Source: a bacterium (GTDB lineage: Bacteria > JAJVIF01). From it: 64,000 nucleotides of DNA. This document shows positions 16,971-24,988 of the stretch, in pieces. Below the pieces are notes generated by a model. The model saw nothing but the letters and a program-made list of their open reading frames with translations. It had not been told where the DNA came from and did no database searches. Numbering within the stretch: position 1 is the first letter of the stretch; each line of letters opens with the position of its first letter. The position numbers and the translations under genes are program-made. Location: NCBI GenBank assembly GCA_022072165.1, contig JAJVIF010000001.1:399353-463352 (forward strand), read 5' to 3'.

Positions 16971-17997
16971 GGACTCCTCCTGGCTGGATCGCAGCGAGCA
17001 ATGCCGCATCTGCTATGGGCGCTACCACGGGGCGGGGATCTCCGGCTCTTAGCTCAAAGCTTTCCGGCAGTTCGCCCCGCAGACCATTGAGCCAACTGCT
17101 GACTGGCATCTGGCCGCGTCCCGCTGGCTGGACGACGAGCAACTCCAACGCTCCCTCACCACACTGCACCGCGAGTCGACCTTTGCCAGGAGACCAGGTC
17201 ATCCCGGGTGTGAGGGTCGCGGCTGACCCTGATATCTCGCTTGTCGCCAGGACCCGGAGTGGTTCGCCCTTCCAGTACAGGAGGGCTCCCGGATCAGGCG
17301 CAAGTGCCCGGACGCGGTTTGCCAGTGCAGCAGCAGGCAACCTTAGTGGCAGATCCCGGTCAGCGGCGGTGAGCAGGCGAGTCAGGGTGGCTGCTTTGTG
17401 ATCCTGGGGAATGCCATAAGCCGTACCCGACCGAATCTCTTCAATGACGCGCATCAGGAGTCGGGAGCCGAGTTCCCCGAGGCGTTGACGCAACGACAGG
17501 CCCGTGTCATCTGGCGCAATGGAAGCGGTTTCCACCGCCAGAATGTCCCCGGTGTCGATCCCCTTTTCGGTGTAGTGAATCGCCACACCCGTGACAACAT
17601 CGCCCTGCCAAAGTGCCGCCTGGACCGGCGCCGGGCCACGGTACTGCGGCAGCACTGAGGGATGGATGTTCAGACAGGCCTGTGTGGGGATACTCCGAAC
17701 TGATGCTGGCAAGTAGTGGGCATACGCGGCGATAACGAGGAACTCCGGAGCGAGGGCGAGCAGTGCCTCCCTGCTTTCTGTCGTGGCAATCTTTTCAGGC
17801 GTGAGAACCGGTATCCCCTGGCTCTCGGCCAGAACCCGAATCGGCAGGGGCTCAACCTTCCGGCCGCGTCCACGCGGACGATCCGGCTGAGTAACCAGCG
17901 CTGTAAGCCACCCGGCCTCCGCAAGCGCCAATACCGCCGGCTCCCCGAAGGAGTCGCTGGAGCAGAGGATGACCCGTGGTGCTGATGCGGTCCTCAT
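16963..17997 (-). CDS. fmt: Methionyl-tRNA formyltransferase
   Basis: Fmt formylates the initiator Met-tRNA using 10-formyl-THF. The protein (344 residues) shows the N-terminal Rossmann domain (VILCSSDSFGEPAVLALAEAG), the substrate loop PDRPRGRGRK, and the catalytic segment LNIHPSVLPQYRGPAPVQ followed by GVAIHYTEKGIDTGDIL. The C-terminal tRNA-binding domain has normal length. In Firmicutes fmt is followed by rsmB, a PP2C phosphatase and a PASTA kinase; here the PASTA gene follows directly and overlaps the fmt stop, with rsmB and the phosphatase absent. No strong ribosome site is visible before the ATG. Confidence 0.93.
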   Translation of the reverse strand: MRTASAPRVILCSSDSFGEPAVLALAEAGWLTALVTQPDRPRGRGRKVEPLPIRVLAESQGIPVLTPEKIATTESREALLALAPEFLVIAAYAHYLPASVRSIPTQACLNIHPSVLPQYRGPAPVQAALWQGDVVTGVAIHYTEKGIDTGDILAVETASIAPDDTGLSLRQRLGELGSRLLMRVIEEIRSGTAYGIPQDHKAATLTRLLTAADRDLPLRLPAAALANRVRALAPDPGALLYWKGEPLRVLATSEISGSAATLTPGMTWSPGKGRLAVQCGEGALELLVVQPAGRGQMPVSSWLNGLRGELPESFELRAGDPRPVVAPIADAALLAAIQPGGVHG

Positions 17998-18039
17998 CGG
18001 CAGGTCTCTATTGGCACGACTTTGGCCAAACGCTCCAGA

Positions 18040-19104
18040 TCAGGCAGTCGCGACCGGGCTCGCCAGACTCCCCGCGGTCTCGAACAGAATCTGGAGCGCT
18101 GCCTGAACCGCCGCCTGATCGACATCCTTGTGGGTGCACAGGCGGATGAAGCGGGGCGGAAAGCTGGTCACCAGGAGCCCCCGGTCGTTCAGCAACTGCT
18201 GCACCGCCGATAAATCAGGCAGGTGGGGGGCCAGCTCAGCAATGATGATATTGGTCTGGACCGTCGAGAGATCTACTGGCTTGACCAACCCGGTCTGGTT
18301 CAGTCCCTCTGCCAACAGACGCGCATTGGCATGATCATCCGCCAGTCGATCGACCATCGACCGGAGGCTGACGAGGCCACAAGCAGCGAGGATGCCCGAC
18401 TGTCGGAGCCCGCCACCGAAAGACTTCCGGATGCGACGACAGCCCTCCATCAGGTCAGCTGGGCCTGCCAGCATCGAGCCGACGGGGCTGGCGAGTCCCT
18501 TGGAGAGGCAGGTCATGACCGTGGTCGCGCAGGCAGCATATTCCCTGGCGGGAATCCCGCTGGCAATCGAGGCATTGAAAAGTCTCGCCCCATCGAGATG
18601 CACCGGAATCCCGGCAGATACAGCACCGGCCGCGATTTCCTGCATCGCGGGCAAGGGAAACAGCCGCCCTCCCAGAATGTTGTGTGTGTTTTCGAGGCAA
18701 ATCAGCTGGGTCCCCGGTGAATGGACGGTTTCTGAACGCAGACGTGGAGCCAGGTCCTCCCAGTGCAGATAACCGTCTCGCTCTTCCACCGTGTTTGTCT
18801 GGACCCGGGAATGGAGTCCTACTCCGCCGACTTCGAAATTGAAGATGTGGCTTTTCAGTCCCAGCAAAATCTCTCCGCCATCGGCGGTGAGCGCCCGGAC
18901 CGCTGCCTGATTGGCCATCGTGCCGGAAGGGAAGAACAACGCGGCTTCTTTGCCCAGCAGTTGGGCGGTTTCCTCTTCCAGCTCGAGGACCGTGGGATCA
19001 TGCCCGAGGACGTCATCTCCCAGCGGCGCTTGGCGCAGGGCTTCGTACATCGCCGGAGTCGGCTGGGTCACGGTGTCGGAGCGGAAGTCGAGCAGTGGTG
19101 CCAT
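18040..19104 (-). CDS. Low-specificity threonine aldolase (PLP-dependent)
   Basis: The enzyme cleaves threonine (or allo-threonine) to glycine and acetaldehyde. The N-terminal LDFRSDTVTQPT, the GDDVLGHDPTV segment, ENTHN, HLDGARLFNA and the PLP lysine in CLSKGL are family hallmarks. I prefer the ATG at 19104 (354 residues): it lies directly before LDFRSDTVT, where family members start, and TACAAT ends 6 bases upstream of it. A longer frame from 19137 lacks any ribosome site and would include that promoter box. It is divergent from the nfeD gene. Confidence 0.9.
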   Translation of the reverse strand: MAPLLDFRSDTVTQPTPAMYEALRQAPLGDDVLGHDPTVLELEEETAQLLGKEAALFFPSGTMANQAAVRALTADGGEILLGLKSHIFNFEVGGVGLHSRVQTNTVEERDGYLHWEDLAPRLRSETVHSPGTQLICLENTHNILGGRLFPLPAMQEIAAGAVSAGIPVHLDGARLFNASIASGIPAREYAACATTVMTCLSKGLASPVGSMLAGPADLMEGCRRIRKSFGGGLRQSGILAACGLVSLRSMVDRLADDHANARLLAEGLNQTGLVKPVDLSTVQTNIIIAELAPHLPDLSAVQQLLNDRGLLVTSFPPRFIRLCTHKDVDQAAVQAALQILFETAGSLASPVATA

Positions 19105-19110
19105 AGCAGC

Positions 19111-19116
19111 ATTGTA
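19111..19116 (-). promoter_or_regulatory. -10-like box, TACAAT, 6 bases before the aldolase start
   Basis: On the minus strand TACAAT, then GCTGCT, then the ATG of the threonine aldolase. There is no ribosome site between, implying a leaderless mRNA. Confidence 0.45.
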
Positions 19117-19141
19117 GGCATCCAGGAGGTCGGGCACCGGC

Positions 19142-19147
19142 TAGAAT
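19142..19147 (+). promoter_or_regulatory. -10-like box, TAGAAT, 9 bases before the nfeD start
   Basis: TAGAAT precedes the nfeD ATG (19157) by 9 bases with no Shine-Dalgarno sequence. It is back to back with the aldolase -10 box on the other strand. Confidence 0.45.
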
Positions 19148-19156
19148 CTAACTTAA

Positions 19157-20596
19157 ATGACACCTCGAGGGCAGCATCCGTACTGGGCGAGCCTGCTGGC
19201 GCTGCTGGCGACCGTGCTGCTGCTCCTTTCCGGACGTGCCCTGGCAGCCGACCCACCGCGTCAGGCGACCATCCCCACGATCTTCTGGCTGGAGCTCCGG
19301 GGACCCCTGCTCCCCGTAATGACGAACTACCTCGAGCTTGTGATTAGTGGGGCCGAAAGCCTCAATGCCGATGCCATCGTGATTGTGCTGGATTCACCCG
19401 GGGGGCAGGTCGCGGCGGTCCCCGAGTATCTCAGCCTCCTCTTGGGGGCGAAAGTTCCGGTTGTCCTGCTCCTCCCAGAGAAAGCCCAGGTCGCGACCAG
19501 TGCTCCCTGGCTCCTGACTGCGGCTGATCTCACCCTCGTAGGTCCGGATGCCTGGATTGGCCCCCTGGTGCCGCTGGCTCCCCAATCGACCAACCAGCTG
19601 CCGGGCATCCAGCAGCTGACTGCCCCGGCTGCTCCAGTGGTTTCAACCGGGACAGAGACGCAAATCATGGATGTCATACAGGATCTGCAGCAACTGACCC
19701 CCGGACGCCCGGCCCTCGCGACCTGGCTGAGTGGTGCTGTCGCCGCACCACGACGCGCCTCCGATTTGCCTGCGGAAGCCGGGGCGATCCATCTGGCAGA
19801 GGTTCGGGGCTCGACTGTCCTGGAAGCGTTGCATGGGCAGCTCATCGAAACGCCCGCCCAGCGAGTCCGGCTCAACACCCTGGGAGGTCGCATTGTCTTT
19901 CTGAAACCCTCCTGGTATCTGCAGTTGGCGCAACTACTGGGGGATCCCCTGGCCATCGTGCTGCTGCTGTTGATCGGTATCGTCGGAGTCGCCTCTGAGG
20001 TCCTGCACCCCGGAGGCATCCTGCCAGGTGTGATCGGCGGGATCAGCCTCATAGGAGCAGGGTTCCTCCTGACGCAGATTCCTGTCACGCCTCTGGGCTT
20101 AACCCTCCTGATTCTGGGAGCTCTGCTGATGCTGGGGGAGGCAAAGGTGGCAGGTCCCGGCTTTTTGGGGATACCGGGCGTGCTCTGCTTCGCCTGGGGT
20201 GTCTGGACCCTGGTGCCATCGGAGTACAGCACACTGCAGGTGAACCGGATGGCGATCCTCGGAGCCGGGGGGTTGGTGCTGGCGACTGGCATGGCCGGCA
20301 TCAGTTATCTGCAACGACAACTCCGTTCGAGAGTCACATCAGGAGGGCTCGCCGGGGTCCTGGGGGAAATCGCGGAAGTCCGGGAAGCCGTGGACCCCAA
20401 CGGCATCGTTTTCGTGCGAGGCGAGTACTGGACCGTCCGCGGGCCGGACGATGTCGTCATACCAGTCGGGGACCATGTCCGGATCCTCTCCAAACATGGG
20501 CCAGTGCTTCTGGTCGCGCCGCTTTCGGAGTCGGATTCCCCAGCAGACATACCAGCGGCCGCTACAATGCCCACTGACACCCCGCCCCGGCGGTGA
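19157..20596 (+). CDS. nfeD: Long-form NfeD protein (ClpP/S49-like domain plus membrane and OB domain)
   Basis: The 479-residue protein has a signal helix (~11-30), a ClpP/S49-crotonase-like domain (~40-215; VLDSPGGQVAA, then Ser115 in VATSAPW), four or five transmembrane helices (~258-380) and a C-terminal NfeD OB-fold (GLAGVLGEIAEVREAVDP ... VRGEYWTVRG). Long-form NfeD proteins work with SPFH/stomatin partners in membrane quality control, and such a gene follows 34 bases downstream. In characterised homologues a serine-lysine dyad cleaves the stomatin; here there is no lysine between residues 109 and 250, so the protease domain is probably inactive. Confidence 0.88.
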   Translation: MTPRGQHPYWASLLALLATVLLLLSGRALAADPPRQATIPTIFWLELRGPLLPVMTNYLELVISGAESLNADAIVIVLDSPGGQVAAVPEYLSLLLGAKVPVVLLLPEKAQVATSAPWLLTAADLTLVGPDAWIGPLVPLAPQSTNQLPGIQQLTAPAAPVVSTGTETQIMDVIQDLQQLTPGRPALATWLSGAVAAPRRASDLPAEAGAIHLAEVRGSTVLEALHGQLIETPAQRVRLNTLGGRIVFLKPSWYLQLAQLLGDPLAIVLLLLIGIVGVASEVLHPGGILPGVIGGISLIGAGFLLTQIPVTPLGLTLLILGALLMLGEAKVAGPGFLGIPGVLCFAWGVWTLVPSEYSTLQVNRMAILGAGGLVLATGMAGISYLQRQLRSRVTSGGLAGVLGEIAEVREAVDPNGIVFVRGEYWTVRGPDDVVIPVGDHVRILSKHGPVLLVAPLSESDSPADIPAAATMPTDTPPRR

Positions 20597-20630
20597 CGTC
20601 AGCCTGCTACGAGAAGGAGACCGACCTGCC

Positions 20631-21485
20631 ATGACGGCTATCGTCATTTTGGGCGCGCTGGCGCTGATCTATTTTCTCAGTTGCCTGAAGGTCATTAATC
20701 AGTACGAGCGGGGGGTGGTCTACACCCTGGGTGTGGTCTCGAATACCCCCAGGGAGCCCGGCCTCACCTTCGTCCTGCGGCCGTTCCAGACGATGCGGAT
20801 TGTCGATATCCGTACCATCACGCTGGATGTGCCGGTACAGGAAGTCATTACGCGCGACAACGTGACAGTCCGGGTCAACGCTGTCGCTTACTTCCGGGTG
20901 CTCGATCCGATCCGGGCGATCAATGAGATCGAAAACTTCATCATCGCCACCAGTCAGATTGCCCAGACCACATTGCGGTCGGTGCTGGGGGAGAGTGAGC
21001 TCGACCACCTCCTCTCTGAGCGGGAGCACATTAATCAGAAGCTCCAGGAGATCATCGACAAGCAGACCGACCCCTGGGGCATCAAGGTCAGCATCGTGGA
21101 AGTCAAGGATGTCGAGTTGCCGGAGTCGTTGCGCCGGGCGATGGCCCGTCAGGCGGAAGCGGAACGCGAAAAGCGGGCCAAGATCATTTCTGCCGAGGGC
21201 GAGTACATGGCTTCGGCACGCCTGGGTGAAGCTGCCGATGTCCTGACCAAGAGCCCGATGTCGCTCCAGCTTCGTTTCCTGCAGACCCTGGTCGAAATTT
21301 CGGCTGAAAAGAACAGCACCATCGTGCTGCCGGTACCGATCGATCTCATCACCCCTTTTGTCACGCACTATCTGGCGGGACAGGTGGAGAATGCCCAGGA
21401 GTCTCACAGCCGACCCCTGCCAGGTGCCAGTGAACGACCTGTAGCGCTGCCGGACCCGCCGATGCCGGCGTCCGGGATGGAATAG
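20631..21485 (+). CDS. SPFH/band-7 (stomatin-like) membrane protein
   Basis: This 284-residue protein has an N-terminal membrane helix (IVILGALALIYFLSCL), then the SPFH core (VINQYERGVVYTLGVV, DVPVQEVITRDNVTVRVNAVAYF, AQTTLRSVLGE) and an Ala/Glu-rich helical region (AEAEREKRAKIISAEGE). These are all features of stomatin/slipin. The ATG at 20631 has GAAGGAG upstream. It pairs with the preceding nfeD gene, the usual partnership. The C-terminal ~30 residues are proline-rich. The MurG gene starts 6 bases after its stop. Confidence 0.92.
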   Translation: MTAIVILGALALIYFLSCLKVINQYERGVVYTLGVVSNTPREPGLTFVLRPFQTMRIVDIRTITLDVPVQEVITRDNVTVRVNAVAYFRVLDPIRAINEIENFIIATSQIAQTTLRSVLGESELDHLLSEREHINQKLQEIIDKQTDPWGIKVSIVEVKDVELPESLRRAMARQAEAEREKRAKIISAEGEYMASARLGEAADVLTKSPMSLQLRFLQTLVEISAEKNSTIVLPVPIDLITPFVTHYLAGQVENAQESHSRPLPGASERPVALPDPPMPASGME

Positions 21486-21491
21486 GGGACG

Positions 21492-22769
21492 ATGCCGCAC
21501 GACCATCCCGACCATGGCGGCCTGAGTTGCGCGCATAGCAGCCACTTCACTGCGGATGGGCAGATCCCCATTCCGGTGCCGCCGGCGTTTAACGCCGACC
21601 TCTGGCGTGGGCGCACGATCGTGATGGCGGGCGGCGGCTCGGGTGGCCATATCTTCCCGGGACTTGCCCTGCTGGAACTCTGGCAGGAGGCCCTCGATCC
21701 CCCACCGCAAGTCCACTGGATCGGTTCCCCCCGCCGGATGGAAGCGACACTGATCCCGGAGCGGGGGATTCCCTTTCATCCGCTGGAGATCACCTACTTT
21801 CGCCGGTCGCTGGCACCTGCTGCCTGGAAACAGAATCTGAGTGTGCTGATGCGACTCTCCAGTGGCCGCACCTTTAGGGAGGCGGAAGCCATTCTGAAGC
21901 AGGTCGATGCCGATTTGGTCATCAGTCTCGGGAGCTTCGTCGGCGGACCCGTGGTCATCGCGGCCCACCATGCCGGCATCCCCACGGTCCTCATGGCCAT
22001 GGATACGGTCATCGGACGAGGGCACAAGTGGAGCGCTCCGGTGGCCGATGCGATCTGTGTCAGCACCGAAGAGGGGCAGGAGCAACTCCGACGGTATCGC
22101 GATCGGGTCTTCCTCACCGGGACTCCGGTCCGCCCTTCCGTGTTCCAGGGCGATCCCACCGCTGCGCGGTTCGAGTTTGGCATTAAGAACAATGGCAAGC
22201 GGACACTGCTGGTGTTGGGGGGATCGCAGGGTGCCCGAGCCCTGAATGAACACATTCCAGCCCTCTGGCAGGCCCTGAATGGACCTGCGGGACCAGGGCT
22301 CAACATCCTGCATCAGACAGGAGAGCAAGGAGCGGAAAGTGTTGTGCCGCCCGCTGATTCTGCGGGCTCCTATGTTGCGCGACCATTCATAGGGAACATG
22401 GGGAATGCCTACGCCCTGGCCGATGTCGTCCTCTCCCGGGCTGGGGCCAACACGCTGGCCGAGCAGGCAGCCCTCGGCAAACCTGCGATTTTGGTGCCGT
22501 TCGCAGCTGCGGCAGAGGGACATCAACTGCACAACGCGCAGTCGCTGGCGAAACAGGGACTTGCGATCTGCCTGCCCGAAGATCAGCTGAGTCTTGACTT
22601 GCTGGTCACACAGATCTCCCGACTCATCACCGATGAAAAGCAACTGTCGACCATGAGGATGATCGCGATGGCGGAAGCGAAGCCCCGGGCGGCCGGGGAT
22701 GTCGCGCTGGTTTGTGAAGGAGTTCTGGCGCGGCACGGACGCATCCTGCCGGTCGCGGCCGCCAGCTAG
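21492..22769 (+). CDS. murG: UDP-N-acetylglucosamine--lipid-linked MurNAc-pentapeptide transferase
   Basis: MurG adds GlcNAc to lipid I at the inner face of the membrane to make lipid II. The GT-B signature elements are present: GGGSGGHIFPGLAL near the N-terminus, the GGSQGARALN loop, LSRAGANTLAEQAALGKPAILVPF and EGHQLHNAQSL. At 425 residues it is longer than usual (~360). An N-terminal ~40-residue His-rich extension (MPHDHPDHGG, CAHSSHF) precedes the core, and I see no other Met start nearer the fold. It is not in a division/cell-wall cluster here but follows the SPFH gene by 6 bases. An AGGGG sequence precedes the ATG. Confidence 0.92.
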   Translation: MPHDHPDHGGLSCAHSSHFTADGQIPIPVPPAFNADLWRGRTIVMAGGGSGGHIFPGLALLELWQEALDPPPQVHWIGSPRRMEATLIPERGIPFHPLEITYFRRSLAPAAWKQNLSVLMRLSSGRTFREAEAILKQVDADLVISLGSFVGGPVVIAAHHAGIPTVLMAMDTVIGRGHKWSAPVADAICVSTEEGQEQLRRYRDRVFLTGTPVRPSVFQGDPTAARFEFGIKNNGKRTLLVLGGSQGARALNEHIPALWQALNGPAGPGLNILHQTGEQGAESVVPPADSAGSYVARPFIGNMGNAYALADVVLSRAGANTLAEQAALGKPAILVPFAAAAEGHQLHNAQSLAKQGLAICLPEDQLSLDLLVTQISRLITDEKQLSTMRMIAMAEAKPRAAGDVALVCEGVLARHGRILPVAAAS

Positions 22770-23338
22770 CGGGGGCCGAGGCCGCCTGCGACACCACCTG
22801 TTACCAGTTGCACATAGGTTGCTTTGAGTTGAGTCACCATCTTGGTCAGCTGCGTCTCCACTTCCGGCGATTTGATGTCGCGCCGGACTTCGTTGATGAG
22901 CAGCTCGATGACCTGGATCCCCCGCTGTGCCTCATCCAGCTTTTGCACAGTCAGACCGGTTTGTGGATGCGGGTGCAGTCCCATGAAAATCAGCGTGCGG
23001 GTGAACATCTCTTCGATCATGAAGAGCAGCCCATTGGAAATTGACAATGGGTCCGGATTCAGCCCGCTGGGCATCTCGGTACCGGCCTCATCCTCAGCAG
23101 GCTCCGCGATGGCCTCAGGTTCCGGCATTGCAGGAGCGCCAATGTCCACTTTAATGGTCCGGGCTTCCCGGGGCTCCTCAGCAGGAGCCGGTGTTGCTGC
23201 TACCGGAGGTGGGGGAGCTTCGGGTACGGCCGCGGGCTCCTCGGTTTCCAGGAAGCGTTTGTCGATGACCTGAAACTTCCGCCCTTTCGCTTCTTCTTCC
23301 TCAGGATGTCCGAAGCGATCTTCGCCAATGGTGGCCAC
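22766..23338 (-). CDS. DUF1844 family protein
   Basis: This 190-residue protein has a charged, Pro/Ala-rich N-terminal half (EEPAAVPEAPPPPVAATPAPA) and a C-terminal helical DUF1844 domain (LLFMIEEMFTRTLIFMGLHPHPQTG ... AQRGIQVIELLINEVRRDI). I chose the GTG at 23338 because GAGGAG is 7 bases upstream; an in-frame ATG at 23401 lies upstream of the promoter. It converges with murG (4-base overlap of stops). DUF1844 has no known biochemical function; the family is common in Planctomycetes, Acidobacteria and relatives. It lies downstream of a PilZ and HD-GYP gene pair but has its own promoter. Confidence 0.8.
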   Translation of the reverse strand: MATIGEDRFGHPEEEEAKGRKFQVIDKRFLETEEPAAVPEAPPPPVAATPAPAEEPREARTIKVDIGAPAMPEPEAIAEPAEDEAGTEMPSGLNPDPLSISNGLLFMIEEMFTRTLIFMGLHPHPQTGLTVQKLDEAQRGIQVIELLINEVRRDIKSPEVETQLTKMVTQLKATYVQLVTGGVAGGLGPR

Positions 23339-23373
23339 GGTGGGCTCCTCTCCGTCAGTCTTAGTCCAGCAGC

Positions 23374-23401
23374 ATTGTAGTGAACCAGGGAAGAACGGCA
23401 A
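23374..23401 (-). promoter_or_regulatory. Sigma-70-type promoter for the DUF1844 gene
   Basis: On the minus strand TTGCCG (23401-23396) and TACAAT (23379-23374) are separated by 16 bases, ~36 bases before the GTG start. Confidence 0.65.
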
Positions 23402-23455
23402 CGCCCCCGGCAGCGGGGGTGGCAGATTCCAGCCAATTCTGAGGAAACTGGAGCG

Positions 23456-24097
23456 TCAGGCGACTTCCACGCGGAGGAGGCGGGCCTCGGTGGCCGGACG
23501 CCGTCGCATGGAGAGGAGCGAGGCGATATCCAGCGTCGCCAGCGCATCGACCAGCTCCGGATAGAACTGCTTGCCCCGTTCCCCTTCGATGATTTGGGCG
23601 ATCATCCCGGCCTCGAAGCCGCGTCGATGGGGACGGTCTGACGCCATCCCGACCAGGGAGTCTGCCAGGCAGAGCATATTGGCGAGCCGGGGGACTTCAT
23701 AGCCCCGTAGTCCCCGGGGATACCCGCCGCCGTCATAGCGCTCATGATGCGCGCCGACAATGTCCGCAGTAGGGACCGGGGCGGGGTTGTTCGCGAGCAT
23801 TTGCAGCGACAGATTGACATGGCTCCGGACCTGCTGTTGTTCCTGCGGCGTCAGTTGCTCTGGCTTCCACACTAGGGCATCCGGCAACGCCAGCATCCCC
23901 AGGTCGGCATAAAGACAGGCCCATTGCAGCCGCTCAATCTCGGCTGGCGACTCCTCCAGGGCGGTCGCGATGGCGCTGGCGATGGCGACGACAGCTTTCG
24001 TCCGGCCAGCGGTGTAAGTCGAGCGCTCATCGATCGCGCTGACGATCGCCAGCGCGGCATCGAAAAGGTGGCTGTTTTGCGGTTCCGGGGTCGGCAT
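23456..24097 (-). CDS. Degenerate HD-GYP domain protein
   Basis: HD-GYP proteins are metal-dependent c-di-GMP phosphodiesterases. This 213-residue protein keeps the overall pattern (ALPDALVWKPEQLTPQEQQ, HHERYDGGGYPRGLRGYEVP, MLCLADSLVGM, GKQFYPELVDAL). However, the usual TAGH histidine is Arg32 and the HD motif reads YADLG, with Ala64 in place of His. His93, His117-His118 and the later Asp are kept. Two metal ligands are therefore lost and enzymatic activity is doubtful; it may be a c-di-GMP or protein-binding relic. GAAGGA lies 8 bases before the ATG. A PilZ-type gene is directly upstream on the same strand (43 bases). Confidence 0.82.
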   Translation of the reverse strand: MPTPEPQNSHLFDAALAIVSAIDERSTYTAGRTKAVVAIASAIATALEESPAEIERLQWACLYADLGMLALPDALVWKPEQLTPQEQQQVRSHVNLSLQMLANNPAPVPTADIVGAHHERYDGGGYPRGLRGYEVPRLANMLCLADSLVGMASDRPHRRGFEAGMIAQIIEGERGKQFYPELVDALATLDIASLLSMRRRPATEARLLRVEVA

Positions 24098-24140
24098 CTA
24101 CAGGGTCCTTCACTGACAGGATCGGTGGGGCGTCGATGCA

Positions 24141-24821
24141 CTAGGCGATCAGCGGCAGATGTTGTGGGCGACGCTCAGCAGCGGTGATGAAGCGGGCAAT
24201 CGCCAACTGCGCTTCCCGATCCGGATCGATGAACTGAATCCCCAGACCGTGCAGATCGGGCTGACGGGAGTCGATGCGTACCACTTCGCCCTCCAGTGTC
24301 CAGACATGCCGGGGCGCTAACTGGAGATCAATCTGCACTGGGGTCCCGAGGGGAAGCGGAACTGGGGTCTGAAGGTAACAGCCGGTCGTGGAAAGATTGC
24401 GGGGTTCCCCCTGTGGCAACGGAAGGGTGATCGGGGCTGTTCCCTGAGGCTTCGCTGCGAGAGCCGCCTCGAAGTATCCCCGGAAGCGGTGCGCGCTTCG
24501 GCGCTGGACCCGTTCCAGCGGACGCAGGTCGCCCAGTTTCCACATGGGAGTGGAGCCACTGATCTCCTCAAGGAGGGTGGCGGGAAGCCGATAGAGTGCC
24601 TGCTCAGTGGCGATTTCCAGGGTGATCAGCGCGCCCGGAAAGCGCCGGACCGGCCCCTGGGACGACAGCGGCGCAAAAATGATGACATGCTCTTCATCGT
24701 TGGTGGAGGCAATCCTCGAAGGCCATGCCATGGCATCGACAGGGCAGCAAACGAGCGCTTTACGACCTGCCTCACAAATGGCAGGGAGATGACTGGCCCG
24801 GGGGAGAGGGGCAGGGGACAT
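24141..24821 (-). CDS. PilZ-domain protein with N-terminal flagellar-brake-like region
   Basis: The C-terminal ~110 residues look like a PilZ c-di-GMP receptor: an RxxxR-type segment (VQRRSAHRFRGYF), then PRNLSTTGCYL matching the (D/N)xSxxG motif, then PLPLGTPVQIDLQL and GLGIQFIDPD. The N-terminal ~100 residues form a YcgR-like beta domain. The protein has 226 residues and no membrane segment. It is the first gene of a pair with the HD-GYP-like gene, suggesting c-di-GMP-dependent signalling. The target cannot be told; no flagellar or pilus genes are in the window. Confidence 0.8.
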   Translation of the reverse strand: MSPAPLPRASHLPAICEAGRKALVCCPVDAMAWPSRIASTNDEEHVIIFAPLSSQGPVRRFPGALITLEIATEQALYRLPATLLEEISGSTPMWKLGDLRPLERVQRRSAHRFRGYFEAALAAKPQGTAPITLPLPQGEPRNLSTTGCYLQTPVPLPLGTPVQIDLQLAPRHVWTLEGEVVRIDSRQPDLHGLGIQFIDPDREAQLAIARFITAAERRPQHLPLIA

Positions 24822-24988
24822 GCCGAAGGCCTCGCTGTGTGTCAGTTGTACGCGGAACAGAGGACCGCATCTACATATCGTTCTGAATGACTCTGAAGTG
24901 AACCAGATCAGTCAAAAATCCCTCCGAACTCCCACCTGACAGGTATCATCAAGCCAGCATCGCAGTTTGTTGCCTCGCAGGAGCCCCC

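Noticed and set aside
18010-18026. A sigma-54-like site, TTGGCACG-N4-TGGC (GG-N10-GC)
   Set aside because: It fits the spacing but on the plus strand points into the 3' end of the antisense threonine aldolase gene, so it would drive no gene; the minus-strand match is poorer. A single match of this short pattern is expected by chance.
20607-22736. A 709-codon open frame on the minus strand
   Set aside because: It lies antisense to the clearly identified SPFH and MurG genes, has low-complexity Arg/Gly/His composition typical of GC-rich shadow frames and shows no family motif.
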